Origin: Fragilariopsis cylindrus CCMP1102
Lineage: Eukaryota > Bacillariophyta > Bacillariophyceae > Bacillariales > Bacillariaceae
NCBI GenBank assembly: GCA_900095095.1
Contig: FMBT01000289.1
Location: forward strand, 682,001 to 746,000
DNA: 64,000 bases
Reading direction: 5' to 3'
The notes beneath the pieces were generated by a model, which was given only the letters and a program-made list of their open reading frames with translations, was not told the origin of the DNA and did not search any database. Of the stretch, positions 19,799 to 30,345 are shown piece by piece (the first letter of the stretch is position 1; every line of letters starts with the position of its first letter). The translations under genes and the position numbers were made by a program.

Positions 19799-22700
19799 AT
19801 GTCGGAATCGGAAACCCTTGCTATCAAAGCACTCGTAACTGCTGTAGAAAATACGAACAGCAAGAACGATGATGACGAATACAATTGTCAACAATTGTTA
19901 CATTTGTTTCAACCCACTAAACGATGTGATGCACTTGTTGCAGGGAATACAACTAAACAGCAACAAGCATTATTATGGGATGCATTGAAGAAATGTAGTA
20001 CAGATAAAAGTAACAAAAATCAACTCAAACGTTTCTTTTCCGGTATGAAATCTGTTTTGGAACGAATTATTACAGATGAGGCATACGTTCCTGATTCAGT
20101 GAAAGAAAAAGATGATAACGATCATACTAATAACAACGACAATCACGATGATGTGGTTAAGTCAGATAAACGATCTGATGAATGTCTCCTCATTCTGAAA
20201 TACGCAGCTTTAGCAGTACAAGCCTTCTTGAATGGGCGTATGATTCGACAGAAAGAAAAGGAAAAGGAACAACAACGCAAGGTGGCCCTAAAGGTTCCTC
20301 CACAAGTATTAGAAGTTGCATTAGCTTTACATGAACTCCTCTTTGAATTGCATTCCTGTGGATCACCCGCAGGACCAACTAAAACAGCAATTCTTTCATT
20401 ATGTGAAAGTTGGTGGTTATCCGAGGCGGAACATCGAGAATCGCTAATTGCTCAGTGTTTGCCTTTACTTGTTCTGAAGGCCTGCGACGATACCGATAAA
20501 TTTACTACCAAGACACACATTGTGCGACTGCACAAACTTAGGCATGCATTTGGTTGTATCGATTTTGCTGATCCAAGTAGTGATTCGTTAAGGCAGTTGT
20601 TATTAAGGGTAGCATCCAATCCACTTTGTCTCAAATTGTCTGAAGGGAAAAAGTTCTTAGCCACACTCTTGCAGCAAGATGTACATTTGGTGAAGGACCT
20701 GCACTTAGCTTTTCGAGCACAAATTCCTGAAGCCAAACCAAGTATATTACAGTCCTACGGCGAAATTTATCATCGTGCATGGAAAGAGGTGCGAGAGAAT
20801 CAGGAAGATGACGACGATGATGACAACGACGATAATAATAACAATGAACGAGAAGAGGCTAAGTCAATTAGAAATGCGATTGAATATGAAGTTCTACAAG
20901 ATTTAATGCATTCGGTTATTCACGTTGCCTCTCCAGGAACCTTTCAATCTATATTAACAGTATTAGAACCTCTTCATGCTGATAAAAAGAACAAAGAAGT
21001 AGCAAATCTTTTCTTCCGGCTTTATAGTCCTATTTTATGGCGATCTTTGGCTGCTACTAATCCAGGAGTACGAAAGAATGCTGTGGTAATTTTGGAAAAG
21101 GTTTTCCCCTTACATGATCCATTGAATCGTCATCAAACGAACTCAATGAAAGATGCTGTTTTGAAAGCAACCGAGGCCATGCAGGTTGCCCTTCAAGATG
21201 CCGATCCAGCGGTACGGGTTGCCGCATCGGGTGCTACGGCTAGGAGTTGTGCCATGTTTTGGGAAGCCCTACCTTCCCAAGAAATTCGATCGCTTTTGAA
21301 TCGTAAGTAACTATACTATGCTAGAAAAAGAATTAATTTCAGGTTGTGCGGGTATCGATTATTTATCAACAAGTATTATTTCTCCGTAACTCACCCTCTT
21401 CTTGAATTCCTGATTCCAATTTAGATATTGTCATTCAGCACGCATCTGATTCGAGATCAGCTGTGGTTCGTGCTGCAGCATTGGATGCCGCTACCACATT
21501 GCTTGATGCTAAACAATCGCATGGTGTCCTTCGGGCTTTACTTCCATCGCTCGGTAATCTAATCCATGACAAGACCGAAAAAGTACGACTGGCAGCTGTA
21601 AAGATGCTGATTAAAGTGAAGCAAGTGCCTGGGATTCGATTCTACCATATAGTTCCAGTTGATCAACTATGTGCACGCTTTGTAATGGAGGCAAAACTTC
21701 ATAGTAGTCCACGTAACGCGATGTCAAAGGAATTAACAGGATTGATGCTCAATTCTTACTTTCCGCAAGGGAACAGCATGTCTGCTAACCAGCAGCTTCA
21801 ACGTACCCTTACATTTCTCTTGACGGATCCTAATGCAGCCTCGGTGTTCTACGCCAATTTGGCAGATCACTTGGAGGTTGAATCAGTGGTGAAGTTCATT
21901 TTGATGCTCTTCACTTGTCTCAAATCATCCGTTGATTCTGATCAGGCAAATCAAGTGAAACTGTCTCAAAAACAGAAGAAACGCCGACGACGTGTATCAG
22001 GAGAGGATTCAACTGATGATCACGACGACAAAGATCCTTCGGGGAATCTTTCAGCAGCTAATACGCCACTTATGGCTAGTATAGCCGGAACAATCAATGC
22101 CTTATGGGATTCCATTGTTATTTCGCTTGAAAAACCGAAATACTTGGCATGTAAAAAGGTACTAGAAGAGCGATTTGCTGACAAAGAGGCTTTGGTCGAT
22201 ATTATGGCACACTTTGAACAAAAAGGACTCGAAAGCTTAACCCAACAGAAGGACGATGAATCCCGCCGTAACGAGTGTTTTCGCACTTGTTCCTCCCTAC
22301 TGAATTGCGCCACTAGACTAGACCACAAGTCAACCAAAAATGTCGTTTCATTCGTTACATCTTCCTTGACATCGGTATCCAAGGAGGAATCAGAAAGCGT
22401 TATACCATTGGTAACTTCTTACTTCGCTTTCCTTTGTGCGTCTAAATTTGTTGAGGACGTGGCAGAATCCATGGCAAGATCTATCGAATTGAATCCAGTA
22501 GAAGATGTAAGTCTCTTCTCACCAGATTTTGAGGAGACTTTAGGAATCCGACGAAGCCGCAGAAGTAGTAGTTCTACCTCGGGAAAGAGAAAGGAAGACC
22601 ATATTCCTACCCTGTCTAATGCTATTTCTTGGGGTGTTTTTGAATATATCTTACAGGGTGTGAGCCAAGAGGGACGCGCCATGCGTCAGTTGATTTTATC

Positions 22701-23883
22701 TTCGAAGACTGCAACTCGATCTATTGAGAAGGCTCTCGAAAAGGGAATCAAGTTTGCAGAGCGACTTTTGGCGGATTCGCTTGGCCGCAACTTCGGAAAC
22801 GAGGAAGTCGAATACGCGATTCGAGCAAGTGAAGCATATGGACGATTTGCCCTACACAAGGAATCATCGGCAGCACTTGAAAATGATGATAAAACTTCCA
22901 TGGATCGTCAGGTAGGAAAGTTACTCCTGTGGACGACCAATAAAATTATTCCTGCGTTCTTGAACTTTGAAGATGATGGAGCTTCGACTCTTCGTGATTT
23001 GAATCTATCTCATATATCGGCATTGGAATCGTCGTTGGTGCATGCGGAGCCTGGATCACCATCTATTGCGTCGCCTCCGAAACAAAAAGCAAATCGTGGA
23101 AGAACACCAGAGGCCATGCGCGGTCCTTCTTCGTTGTTCGTAACTAGCCCAAGTGATTCTCCAGTCATAGTTTCAGCGAAGGTTGCTAGTGCTTTACTAT
23201 TGTCTTCGTGCATGATTTCATCGGAAATGCTCGCAATGGGAATGTCGAGTGCTGATGACATTTCCAAGGCCGCAGTAGGTTGGAGTCAAATTTTTGTCCA
23301 ACCCGAAAGGACCGTTGAAAAGCAGCTCTTATGTGCCTTCATTCGTCTTGGCTTCCAACTCTACCTGGCATCTGGCGATTCTACATTGTTAGACGATATT
23401 CTTGTTAAATGCAGTTCTCGTTTCAAGGAGAATGATGCAGTAACAGACGTAATAACGAAAGTATTGGTGTCGTTACTTCGCATGCGAAATGGGACTGAAG
23501 GTTTGCTTTCTATCTTTTTTACCGTAACTGGTCGCATAATTCAGATGGGAAATACATCTATATCTTTTGAAAATGCAAACTGTTCAAGTGAGGTATGGAA
23601 CCAAGGTGGTACCATTGAGATCTTACTTGATATAATTTTAGGAAACGCAGGATTTACACTTTCTTTTGCCAAAGCCCTTGTTAAAAAAATGGCAGCAGCG
23701 AATGAAGGCGAAGGTGAAACTAATGCACTAGTTAATTTTGAAGCGAAGTGTCTCTCATTGATCATACAAGTAACACAAGGTCCTGAGATGACAGCGATTC
23801 TTAGCGATCTTGATGCTCAAAATTTTAAAGAAGATGGTGGAATGCGTTTACTCGTTGAAAATCTTTTGGAGTGCAGTGCTTAG
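19799..23883 (+). CDS. NCAPG2: Condensin II complex subunit G2 (NCAPG2), two exons
   Basis: Exons 19799-21302 and 21425-23883 join across a 122-nt GTAAGT...TTTAG intron, giving 1320 aa. The protein is a HEAT-repeat solenoid. The central block, KVRLAAVKMLIKVKQVPGIR followed by FYHIVPVDQLCARFVMEA, is the signature of condensin II subunit G2, preceded by HGVLRALLPSLGNLIHD. The subunit binds the kleisin NCAPH2 and helps compact mitotic chromosomes in the nucleus. Acidic Asp/Asn runs near residues 110 and 340 are typical low-complexity insertions of this genome. Length is slightly above the animal protein. Identity is by motif memory; the distinction from condensin I CAP-G rests on the HIVP and IHDKTEKVR block. 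Confidence 0.88.
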
Positions 23884-24108
23884 TGCATTATTGGGTGGGG
23901 ACAATATAATAGATGACTTGATGAAAGGGAATCATCATAGGCAATCCATTATTTAATACATATATCATGCATGACATGTTCTATTTTATATCCAACGATA
24001 AATAAGGAATTCATATGCATTATTAAAGTGAAGGGCATTCAGTATTCAAATAATTATATACATAATAATACGTCGTTAAAATTAATTCAAAGGTTATTTT
24101 CTTTTTCT
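23884..24108. other. Short convergent intergenic region
   Basis: 225 bp holding the 3' ends of the condensin and sigma-factor genes; AT-rich, nothing else seen. Confidence 0.4.
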
Positions 24109-26361
24109 TTATGACGTTTCGAGTCTCTCTGGAGCAAGTCCAATGTATTCTGATGCAAATTCTCTCAGTCTTTTGTTGTGAACCGAATGGGGAAATCTTA
24201 ACTTTTTGTATGCTCGATTCTCTAAGGTCCGGATATCGCCTATAGTTAACATACCACCACATGATTCTCTAACTTGCTTCACGGTCCTAGAAACTCCGTC
24301 GTCTAATCCATGCCGGAGACGAACTATGTCACGTTCATGAGGTGATAGTTCCGCAGCAAGAGCATTTTCTAAGCATTGCCGTAATAATGATCGTTCGACT
24401 ATTGATTCCGCTGTAGCTTCCTCACTAAAGAAAGGTAAAAAAACATGAAAGAAGAAGATACCGAGTTTATTAGCCATGGTGTACCGAAGCAAAAATAAAA
24501 GAATAAAAGGAAAATCACACCCACAACACACTCTTCCGAGACAGAACAAGAAATAACGCAGTAAAGCAAGAAAACAAGATACTTACGATCTTAATGTATC
24601 GCTGTATGTACTGGTTCCACTATCACCACCTTGATTACCACCAGCTTTCCCTGCACCATTTTCACCTTGTGCGATCGGTGAATCCAATTCCAATAATGAT
24701 TGTGTTGATTTTAATACAAATTGCAATCTTGGTATTTTTAAATTCAATTTTTTTGCTGCAGATTCTATATCCATGGATAGACCCGTTTCTCTATAATATT
24801 CTTTCGATAATTTTTGATACTTATTCCTGATCACAAAATAATGCTGTGGTACATATAAACATCCTGTGGTTGTGGATTGGAATATTTTACGTACTTCATT
24901 TGTAATATAATATGTTGCGTAGGTACTAAATTTAAAATTCCTTTCTGGTTCGAACCGTTCCGCTGCCATGGCCAGTCCAATTATACCCTGTTGGATCACT
25001 TCATCCATGGCTGGTGTCGTCCAACTACCAGCATAAAAATCACCATTTTTATTATTGTTGGGTGCATTCCGGAACCACTTTTTTGATATGGATGTGACTA
25101 ATCGGATATTACTTTTAATCATTTTTTGTTTTGCTAATGCACCCTTAATTAAGATACTTGTTAACTCGGACGAACCACCATCAATACCAAGATCATTAAT
25201 GATTTCATCTTCTGTTAAGTACATCCGTATATCATCTAAACTATAACCAATCTGAGATGGAGAAACTCTTGTTCGTATATTATTACTACCACTACTGTTG
25301 ATTATGTTGCTGTTGCTGTTGCTGCTGCTATTGTGGCGATCATTCGCTGATTCATCTTCATCATCCTCGTCGTCGTCATCATAAAAGTCTTCTTCTCCTT
25401 CTTCCTCCTCCTCCTTATCTATATGATCGATTCCATATATTGCCATCCCTAATTCTTCCATCATGATATTTTCATCATCCTCATCCTTATCAATATCACC
25501 GTACCAGTTATTTTTAGCAGCAGCAGCAGCAGAAATTGTACCAAAACTACTACTACTACTTCCCTTCCTGCTCATCAACAATTCTTCTAATTCTTCTTCC
25601 ATTGACATATGACGATTTTTATTTCTTTTGATACTCTTATTGTGATCGTCGTCGTCGTCGTCAATGTCATCACTTTCATTACAATATATTTTCATCATCC
25701 TACGACGTTGTTCTCGTTGTCGTTCTTCTTCCGCTTTTCGTTTTTGAAATTTAATTTTCTCATCTCGCTTCTGTTTCTTTTCCTGTAATAGTCGTGTATG
25801 TTGTTGTTGTTCTTCCACCTTCTTTGCTACAACTCTTTCTTTACGTGCAATAATTAGATCAATTTTTTTAATCAAATCCACCGAGTGACGAATTTTCATC
25901 CCTAAGTCATATTCCTTTGATTTGGTTAATATTTCATGATCTAATAATTGATAAGAGGCTGTTAAGGATGATAATTGACGTTGACGAGCTTTTGTTCTAA
26001 TTTTATTTTGATTATTGCGTCCATCTTGTTGTTGTAGTTGTTGTTGTTGCTGCAGTTGTTGAGCTTTCACTTCTTGCGCAACTACACCAGCCCTATTCTT
26101 GTTCTTCGTTTTAAGGTTCGTAGTTGTTTTGATGTAATCCTTTGCAGCAAGACGTCGTTCATTGAGTAGTTTTTGTTGATTCGATTTTGATTGGGGTGGT
26201 AATAACACGTATGAATCGCTGTACCCGATGATGCTACACAAGGTAACAGTTGTAATATACATCGCCATTATCGTCCAACCACTGCAACGGAAGTCACCTA
26301 CCATTCGTTGCTGCTGTTTCTGCTGTTGCCGTTGCTGCTGTTGCTGTTGCTGTCTCTTCAT
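24109..26361 (-). CDS. Plastid RNA polymerase sigma-70 factor, two exons
   Basis: Exons 26361-24587 and 24424-24109 join across a 162-nt GTAAGT...TTTAG intron; 696 aa. Region 2 is in exon 1: IKSNIRLVTSISKKWF, MDEVIQQGIIGLAMAAERFE and FKFSTYATYYITNEVRKIFQ. Exon 2 holds region 4 with LSPHERDIVRLRHGL and the helix-turn-helix RTVKQVRESCGGMLTIGDIR before LENRAYKKLR. It would direct the plastid-encoded polymerase to -10/-35 promoters. The ATG at 26361 begins with a poly-Gln tract; Met20 starts a better signal peptide ending SDSYVLLP, so translation may begin there. A long disordered Glu/Asp/Gln-rich N-terminal half is lineage-typical. Three TACTGTA words lie 100-230 bp upstream. Confidence 0.93.
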
Positions 26362-27029
26362 TTTTTCTGTACTATGATATTACTGATACACTCGTTGTGA
26401 TTATGTTATTACTTTGCTGATCTATGCTTGGTTGGTGCTGCTTGCTGCTGTCGATTCGATTCCGTTACTGTAACTAGTTCTTTATCTGTGCGGATACTTC
26501 AAGTGAAGTACACTAGTAACAAGTTCTTAAGCTGTTTTATACTTTTTTAATACTTTTTTTTTCACTACTGTAACTTACTGGTACTGTACTTACTGTCAGC
26601 TTGAACATGTATGACATCATATCTCCAGATGTTTTTCTTTCGGAATTCAATCAGATTCCTTAGTACTCAATGATTGGTTATTCTCCTTGCCAGGTGGCGA
26701 GGGTTTTTTCATTTTCCTCACTGTGATTTACTCAGTACCGGTAGGACCTACTACAGTTCTGTAGTATTAATTTAGCACGACTAATTTAGCACGACTGGTG
26801 GCGACGTGTAGACTAGCTACGCGCGATTTCGCACACTTAAAAAAGACGGCCTGGCCCTGCTACGCTGAGCACAAAAGATCAAAAATCGCAGTCGCAGCGG
26901 AGCGTACAGAATTGTTGTTTATTTCATCATTTCATCTCATCTTGTTTCATATATATTAATAGCGCCAACACGAACACAATTCGACTGTGAGTAATAGTTA
27001 TACAAACAACGAATAATAAACATAAAAGG
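26362..27029. promoter_or_regulatory. Divergent promoter region with three TACTGTA words
   Basis: 668 bp between the sigma factor and a small plastid membrane protein. TACTGTA occurs at 26466, 26566 and 26582 on the sigma-factor side. A TTTAGCACGACTAATTTAGCACGACTGG direct repeat of about 15 bp lies near 26770-26800, and a GC-rich CGCAGTCGCAGCGG segment near 26885. A regulatory role is inferred from position. Confidence 0.35.
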
Positions 27030-27509
27030 ATGACGGTTTTCCTATATAGTAGACTATACTGCTGCCTGCTATTGCTTCTATCAAGCCTCTCTAGTGTCAC
27101 CGCTTTTGCTACAGTTCCATTCAATGTGATATCGATGACGACGTCAACAATGACATCAGCATTGACCACTGCAACTGCTGCTGCCACCACCGGTAGTAGT
27201 ATAACTAATGGTGTCGGTACATTAGTAGCATCAATATTGCCATCATCACTCTCCTTACTCCTTGATAATGAAGCTCATACTAATATATTAATAGCAACTG
27301 TCGTCGGGGTGGCATCGTCGGTAGAAGGAGGAAATGTCGTCGAAGAAACTGCTGCAGTAATAACAACAACCCGTCAAGTAGGTGGTCTGATTAATTGGGA
27401 TAATCCTGCAGAATCAATTGGTGGTGCAATCACACTTCTTTATATTGTTTTTTCAATTTTAGCTGGTATTAAATACATCGTGAAAGATGGATGGAGACCT
27501 AAAATGTAG
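27030..27509 (+). CDS. Small plastid membrane protein, unknown
   Basis: 159 aa from the ATG at 27030. A signal peptide (YCCLLLLLSSLSSVTAFATV) ends in the TA-F plastid motif. A Thr/Ala-rich spacer with a weakly hydrophobic second segment (LLDNEAHTNILIATVVGVAS) follows. The C-terminal 45 residues are ordered: GLINWDNPAESIGG, then one transmembrane helix ITLLYIVFSILAGIKYIV and a basic end DGWRPKM. This is the size and layout of nuclear-encoded low-mass thylakoid subunits, but I cannot match it to a known photosystem subunit. The lumenal or stromal side is not determined. Confidence 0.75.
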   Translation: MTVFLYSRLYCCLLLLLSSLSSVTAFATVPFNVISMTTSTMTSALTTATAAATTGSSITNGVGTLVASILPSSLSLLLDNEAHTNILIATVVGVASSVEGGNVVEETAAVITTTRQVGGLINWDNPAESIGGAITLLYIVFSILAGIKYIVKDGWRPKM

Positions 27510-27936
27510 TACAGTAGTAACACCAGTAGCTGAAGAGGTTGAGTTGGTATTATACGGAAAAAAGTACATACTTACTTGGGCAGAATGCAGAATGCAAACC
27601 CAACGACGGGGAGTACGGTGGTTCGATACACCCATTATTATTTGTCATTGAATAAGAGACATCCCATCGCTTGCGAACAAGGCAAAAGTGGCAAACTGAT
27701 CTTACAACTTTATTTAAAAAAAGAGTTGTCATGCTGTAACATGCCACTACTCGAAAGATGGAGATTTGCTGGTTTTTTCCTTTTTTTTCTCAAACAAATA
27801 ATAATCCGATTTTCTTTTGTTGCTTATTATAATAGCTACTAGGAATACATTCAAAGTCACAGTATACTTTTATGTAACAGTATTTGATACAATTCTATTC
27901 CCAATTGAAGAAACTCAAAACATAAATAAAAAGAAC
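27510..27936. other. Intergenic region
   Basis: AT-rich, TACAGTA at 27510 directly after the stop codon of the small plastid protein. No gene recognised. Confidence 0.35.
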
Positions 27937-28188
27937 TTAAATGTGCAATCGAGAACACACATAAAGAACGGAGGAATAATAGTAAGAATAACTCATGATC
28001 GTGGTCGTCGTCGTTACTTCATTTCCTGCACTTTCATTGGTAGCATTCATTGATACTGTGGAATAAAAATCTGAACCACCTCCTACTTGTAAAACAGTGC
28101 CATGTACTTCCCAGGCATTACTTACAGCTTCCTCTAAGGGGATATCTTCAGGTACATTGATGTATTCTGGATTGCGTATGATCAACAT
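27937..28188 (-). CDS. Possible small gene or terminal exon, unknown
   Basis: An 83-codon frame from an ATG at 28188 reads RNPEYINVPEDIPLEEAVSN, WEVHGTVLQVGGGSDFY and then a Thr/Tyr/Ser-rich tail. The first half has protein-like composition. About 70 bp upstream there is a strong GTAAGT donor (near 28274) preceded by a short open stretch, and a branch-like TACTAATAAC at about 28387, so this may be the last exon of a multi-exon gene. I could not find a splice junction that keeps the frame. No family recognised; it may be a decaying gene. Confidence 0.3.
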   Translation of the reverse strand: MLIIRNPEYINVPEDIPLEEAVSNAWEVHGTVLQVGGGSDFYSTVSMNATNESAGNEVTTTTTIMSYSYYYSSVLYVCSRLHI

Positions 28189-28912
28189 CAATTTTTGTTT
28201 GATAAGAAGAGGAAAAAGGAAGTTGAGTGAAGGCAACAGCAGCAACAAACACAAGTATTTCTTCTATTTACTTACCACACCACACCACCCCATTCCAGAT
28301 CTATTGAATACTGTATCACATCTATCAAATTCAGCTTTTGTGCTTCTATTTTTGTTCTTTAGAATTAAATATTTGTGAGCTAGTTATTAGTAGAGCTAAA
28401 GCGATTTTTAGTTACTACTTCGTACAAATTGTATATACCATGTTGGGGGCTAATGCAAGAAAATGTGTACCTATATACCTTTTATATCGAACAACCTTCT
28501 TTTATTCTCAAAGATACTTTGAAAAGTATGTACGTGTGTTCTTTTGAAATTGATGAAATAGAAGAACTGTAATGTGATAAAAGATCTGGAAGCAGCGTGA
28601 TGATTGTAGATCTTCTTATTAATAGGGGGGCTTTTTTGTGTGGGCTATGAATGAAAACATAACGTGCTGACTTTTGCATGATAACTCTGCACGCCCCTAA
28701 ATAAAAGGGGGGCTATTTGATTGGCCAATCGCGTTTACAGTACTTTTCGTTTCACGATTGATGATTGACATCATTTTATTGTGAGATGTCAAGGTGAGGA
28801 ACATGTGTTGTACTGTATGCTGTATCCTACTAGCTAGTATTGCTTTTTTTAATAATCTCCCAGGAAAAAATAGTATGAAGTATCGACAAGATAGACAAAG
28901 CAATACCAAAGG
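28189..28912. other. Upstream region of the UbiA gene
   Basis: Contains paired G6 tracts (near 28625 and 28708) about 85 bp apart, a GATTGGCCAATC palindrome (CCAAT box on both strands) at 28719-28730, and TACAGTA/TACTGTA at 28736 and 28811. These are plausible promoter elements for the rightward UbiA gene. No exon confirmed. Confidence 0.35.
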
Positions 28913-30277
28913 ATGATTTCATTGAATACAAAGTCGTTGTTGCCCACACGATCGGTTGTTGTTGATCCATTTTGTCTCAAAACTACTAGAAGTAGCCGTG
29001 GTCGAACCAAAAGCATAATGTCACTGATGCCAATAATAATTATCGCAACCATCACTGGATTGGCCCTCTTAGCAATGCCTTTTCCATCTCATGCCTTCTC
29101 TACAGGAAAACGCTTCTCGCCTTACGTGAGAAAGGGACATTTCTTAGGCTTCTCGCCTTACGTGAGAAAGGGACATTCCTTAGGTAATATACGGCATTAT
29201 GCAATTAATTCCCTTCCCCTTCAATCGGAATGTATCGAAGAAGAGAATGCCATGGACGTTGAACCAACCGTTAGATCATGTATACGGCCACTTTTTCGTA
29301 TGACACGACCATCTAACATTCCCAGTGTGATTCTAGTATACACTCTTGGGATACATCGAGCGCTCTCATCAATACAATATTCACGATCAGCTAGCCTACT
29401 TTCGGTACTTCAAAAACCACAGATGATGGTTGTACTGATAGCTGTACTATTAATTTCATCCACCTCCATGGTCGTTAATGATTACTACGACGCAAGATCT
29501 GGCGTCGATGCTTTGAACCTTTCAATTCAAAAAGAGAAGGACGAGCCCTACATCTCTGACAAGCCTTTTGCCTCTGGTGAAGTACCAATGATTGTAGGCA
29601 AGCGGTTTTTGAGTTATCTGTATGCCATCCTTCTCTGTTGTGTTACCTTCGTTCCTGGTATTCCTGCCCGTCTCTCTATAGTGGTTGGAGGGATGTTAAC
29701 TTTCTGGTATACACAGCATCTTAAGCCACGGACCTGGCTAAAAAACGTAAGTTGTGCCGGTCTTATTGCTCTAAGTCCATTTACAAGTGGTAGTGCCGCT
29801 CTTAGTATCGTCCTTGAGGAGTCGAGTGTAGGTCCAATATCAGCACTTGCATTGATAGCTCCATCCATGTCCTCTTTAGGGAGGTTCGTCCTGACGCTAT
29901 TCGTAGGAATCATGTCAAGGGAGATAATCATGGACATATGCGACTATGAGGGTGATAAAGCGGGGAATATTCTAACTATCCCAGTCAAATATGGAAAACG
30001 ATTTTCCTCCCGTGTGTCTCTTTTCTTTGCATCAGCATTGGGAGTACTATGTGTTGGCGTTCCTGCGTTGCAACTTTCATCCAAGAAATCTGCTGTAATG
30101 CTGATCAAAACAGCAGCAACTAGACGATTCGTATTAGCAGCTATGGGAAGCTTTATGATCATTAGGAGGGCAGCTATGGTTGCATCCAGTGAAGGGGAGG
30201 ATCTCGAGCTCCTGAGAAAGGTCGTAAATGAGCAGAAAACTTTAAGTTTCCTATTGGTATTAGCTAGTTTCATTTAA
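28913..30277 (+). CDS. Plastid UbiA-family prenyltransferase
   Basis: 454 aa if read from 28913; Met36 (ATG at 29018) starts a much better signal peptide ending PFPSHAFSTG, so translation probably begins there. The body is a multi-helix membrane enzyme with the two Asp-rich motifs of UbiA prenyltransferases: NDYYDARSGVD and DICDYEGDKAGN followed by LTIPVKYGK. These bind Mg-diphosphate of a prenyl donor. Plastid relatives make chlorophyll, tocopherol and plastoquinone precursors; the acceptor cannot be told here. A 36-bp tandem duplication right after the presequence (29114-29185) doubles FSPYVRKGHFLG. The protein ends soon after the last helices, near the usual family length. Confidence 0.88.
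   Translation: MISLNTKSLLPTRSVVVDPFCLKTTRSSRGRTKSIMSLMPIIIIATITGLALLAMPFPSHAFSTGKRFSPYVRKGHFLGFSPYVRKGHSLGNIRHYAINSLPLQSECIEEENAMDVEPTVRSCIRPLFRMTRPSNIPSVILVYTLGIHRALSSIQYSRSASLLSVLQKPQMMVVLIAVLLISSTSMVVNDYYDARSGVDALNLSIQKEKDEPYISDKPFASGEVPMIVGKRFLSYLYAILLCCVTFVPGIPARLSIVVGGMLTFWYTQHLKPRTWLKNVSCAGLIALSPFTSGSAALSIVLEESSVGPISALALIAPSMSSLGRFVLTLFVGIMSREIIMDICDYEGDKAGNILTIPVKYGKRFSSRVSLFFASALGVLCVGVPALQLSSKKSAVMLIKTAATRRFVLAAMGSFMIIRRAAMVASSEGEDLELLRKVVNEQKTLSFLLVLASFI
29114..29185 (+). repeat. 36-bp tandem duplication within the UbiA coding region
   Basis: Two adjacent 36-bp units starting TTCTCGCCTTACGTGAGAAA, differing at two positions near their ends; in frame, adding 12 residues. Confidence 0.95.
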
Positions 30278-30345
30278 TTTTTATCTTACTTTTTACAAAT
30301 GTATATCTTATTATTAGACCAAAACATATATTGAACATTGTATTT

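Noticed and set aside
27030-27509. Assignment as PsbW or another named photosystem subunit
   Set aside because: The helix and flanks do not show PsbW signatures that I know; left as unknown plastid membrane protein.
28189-28420. Upstream exon for the 27937-28188 candidate
   Set aside because: A GTAAGT donor and TACTAATAAC branch-like site exist, but no acceptor keeps the reading frame into the downstream part.
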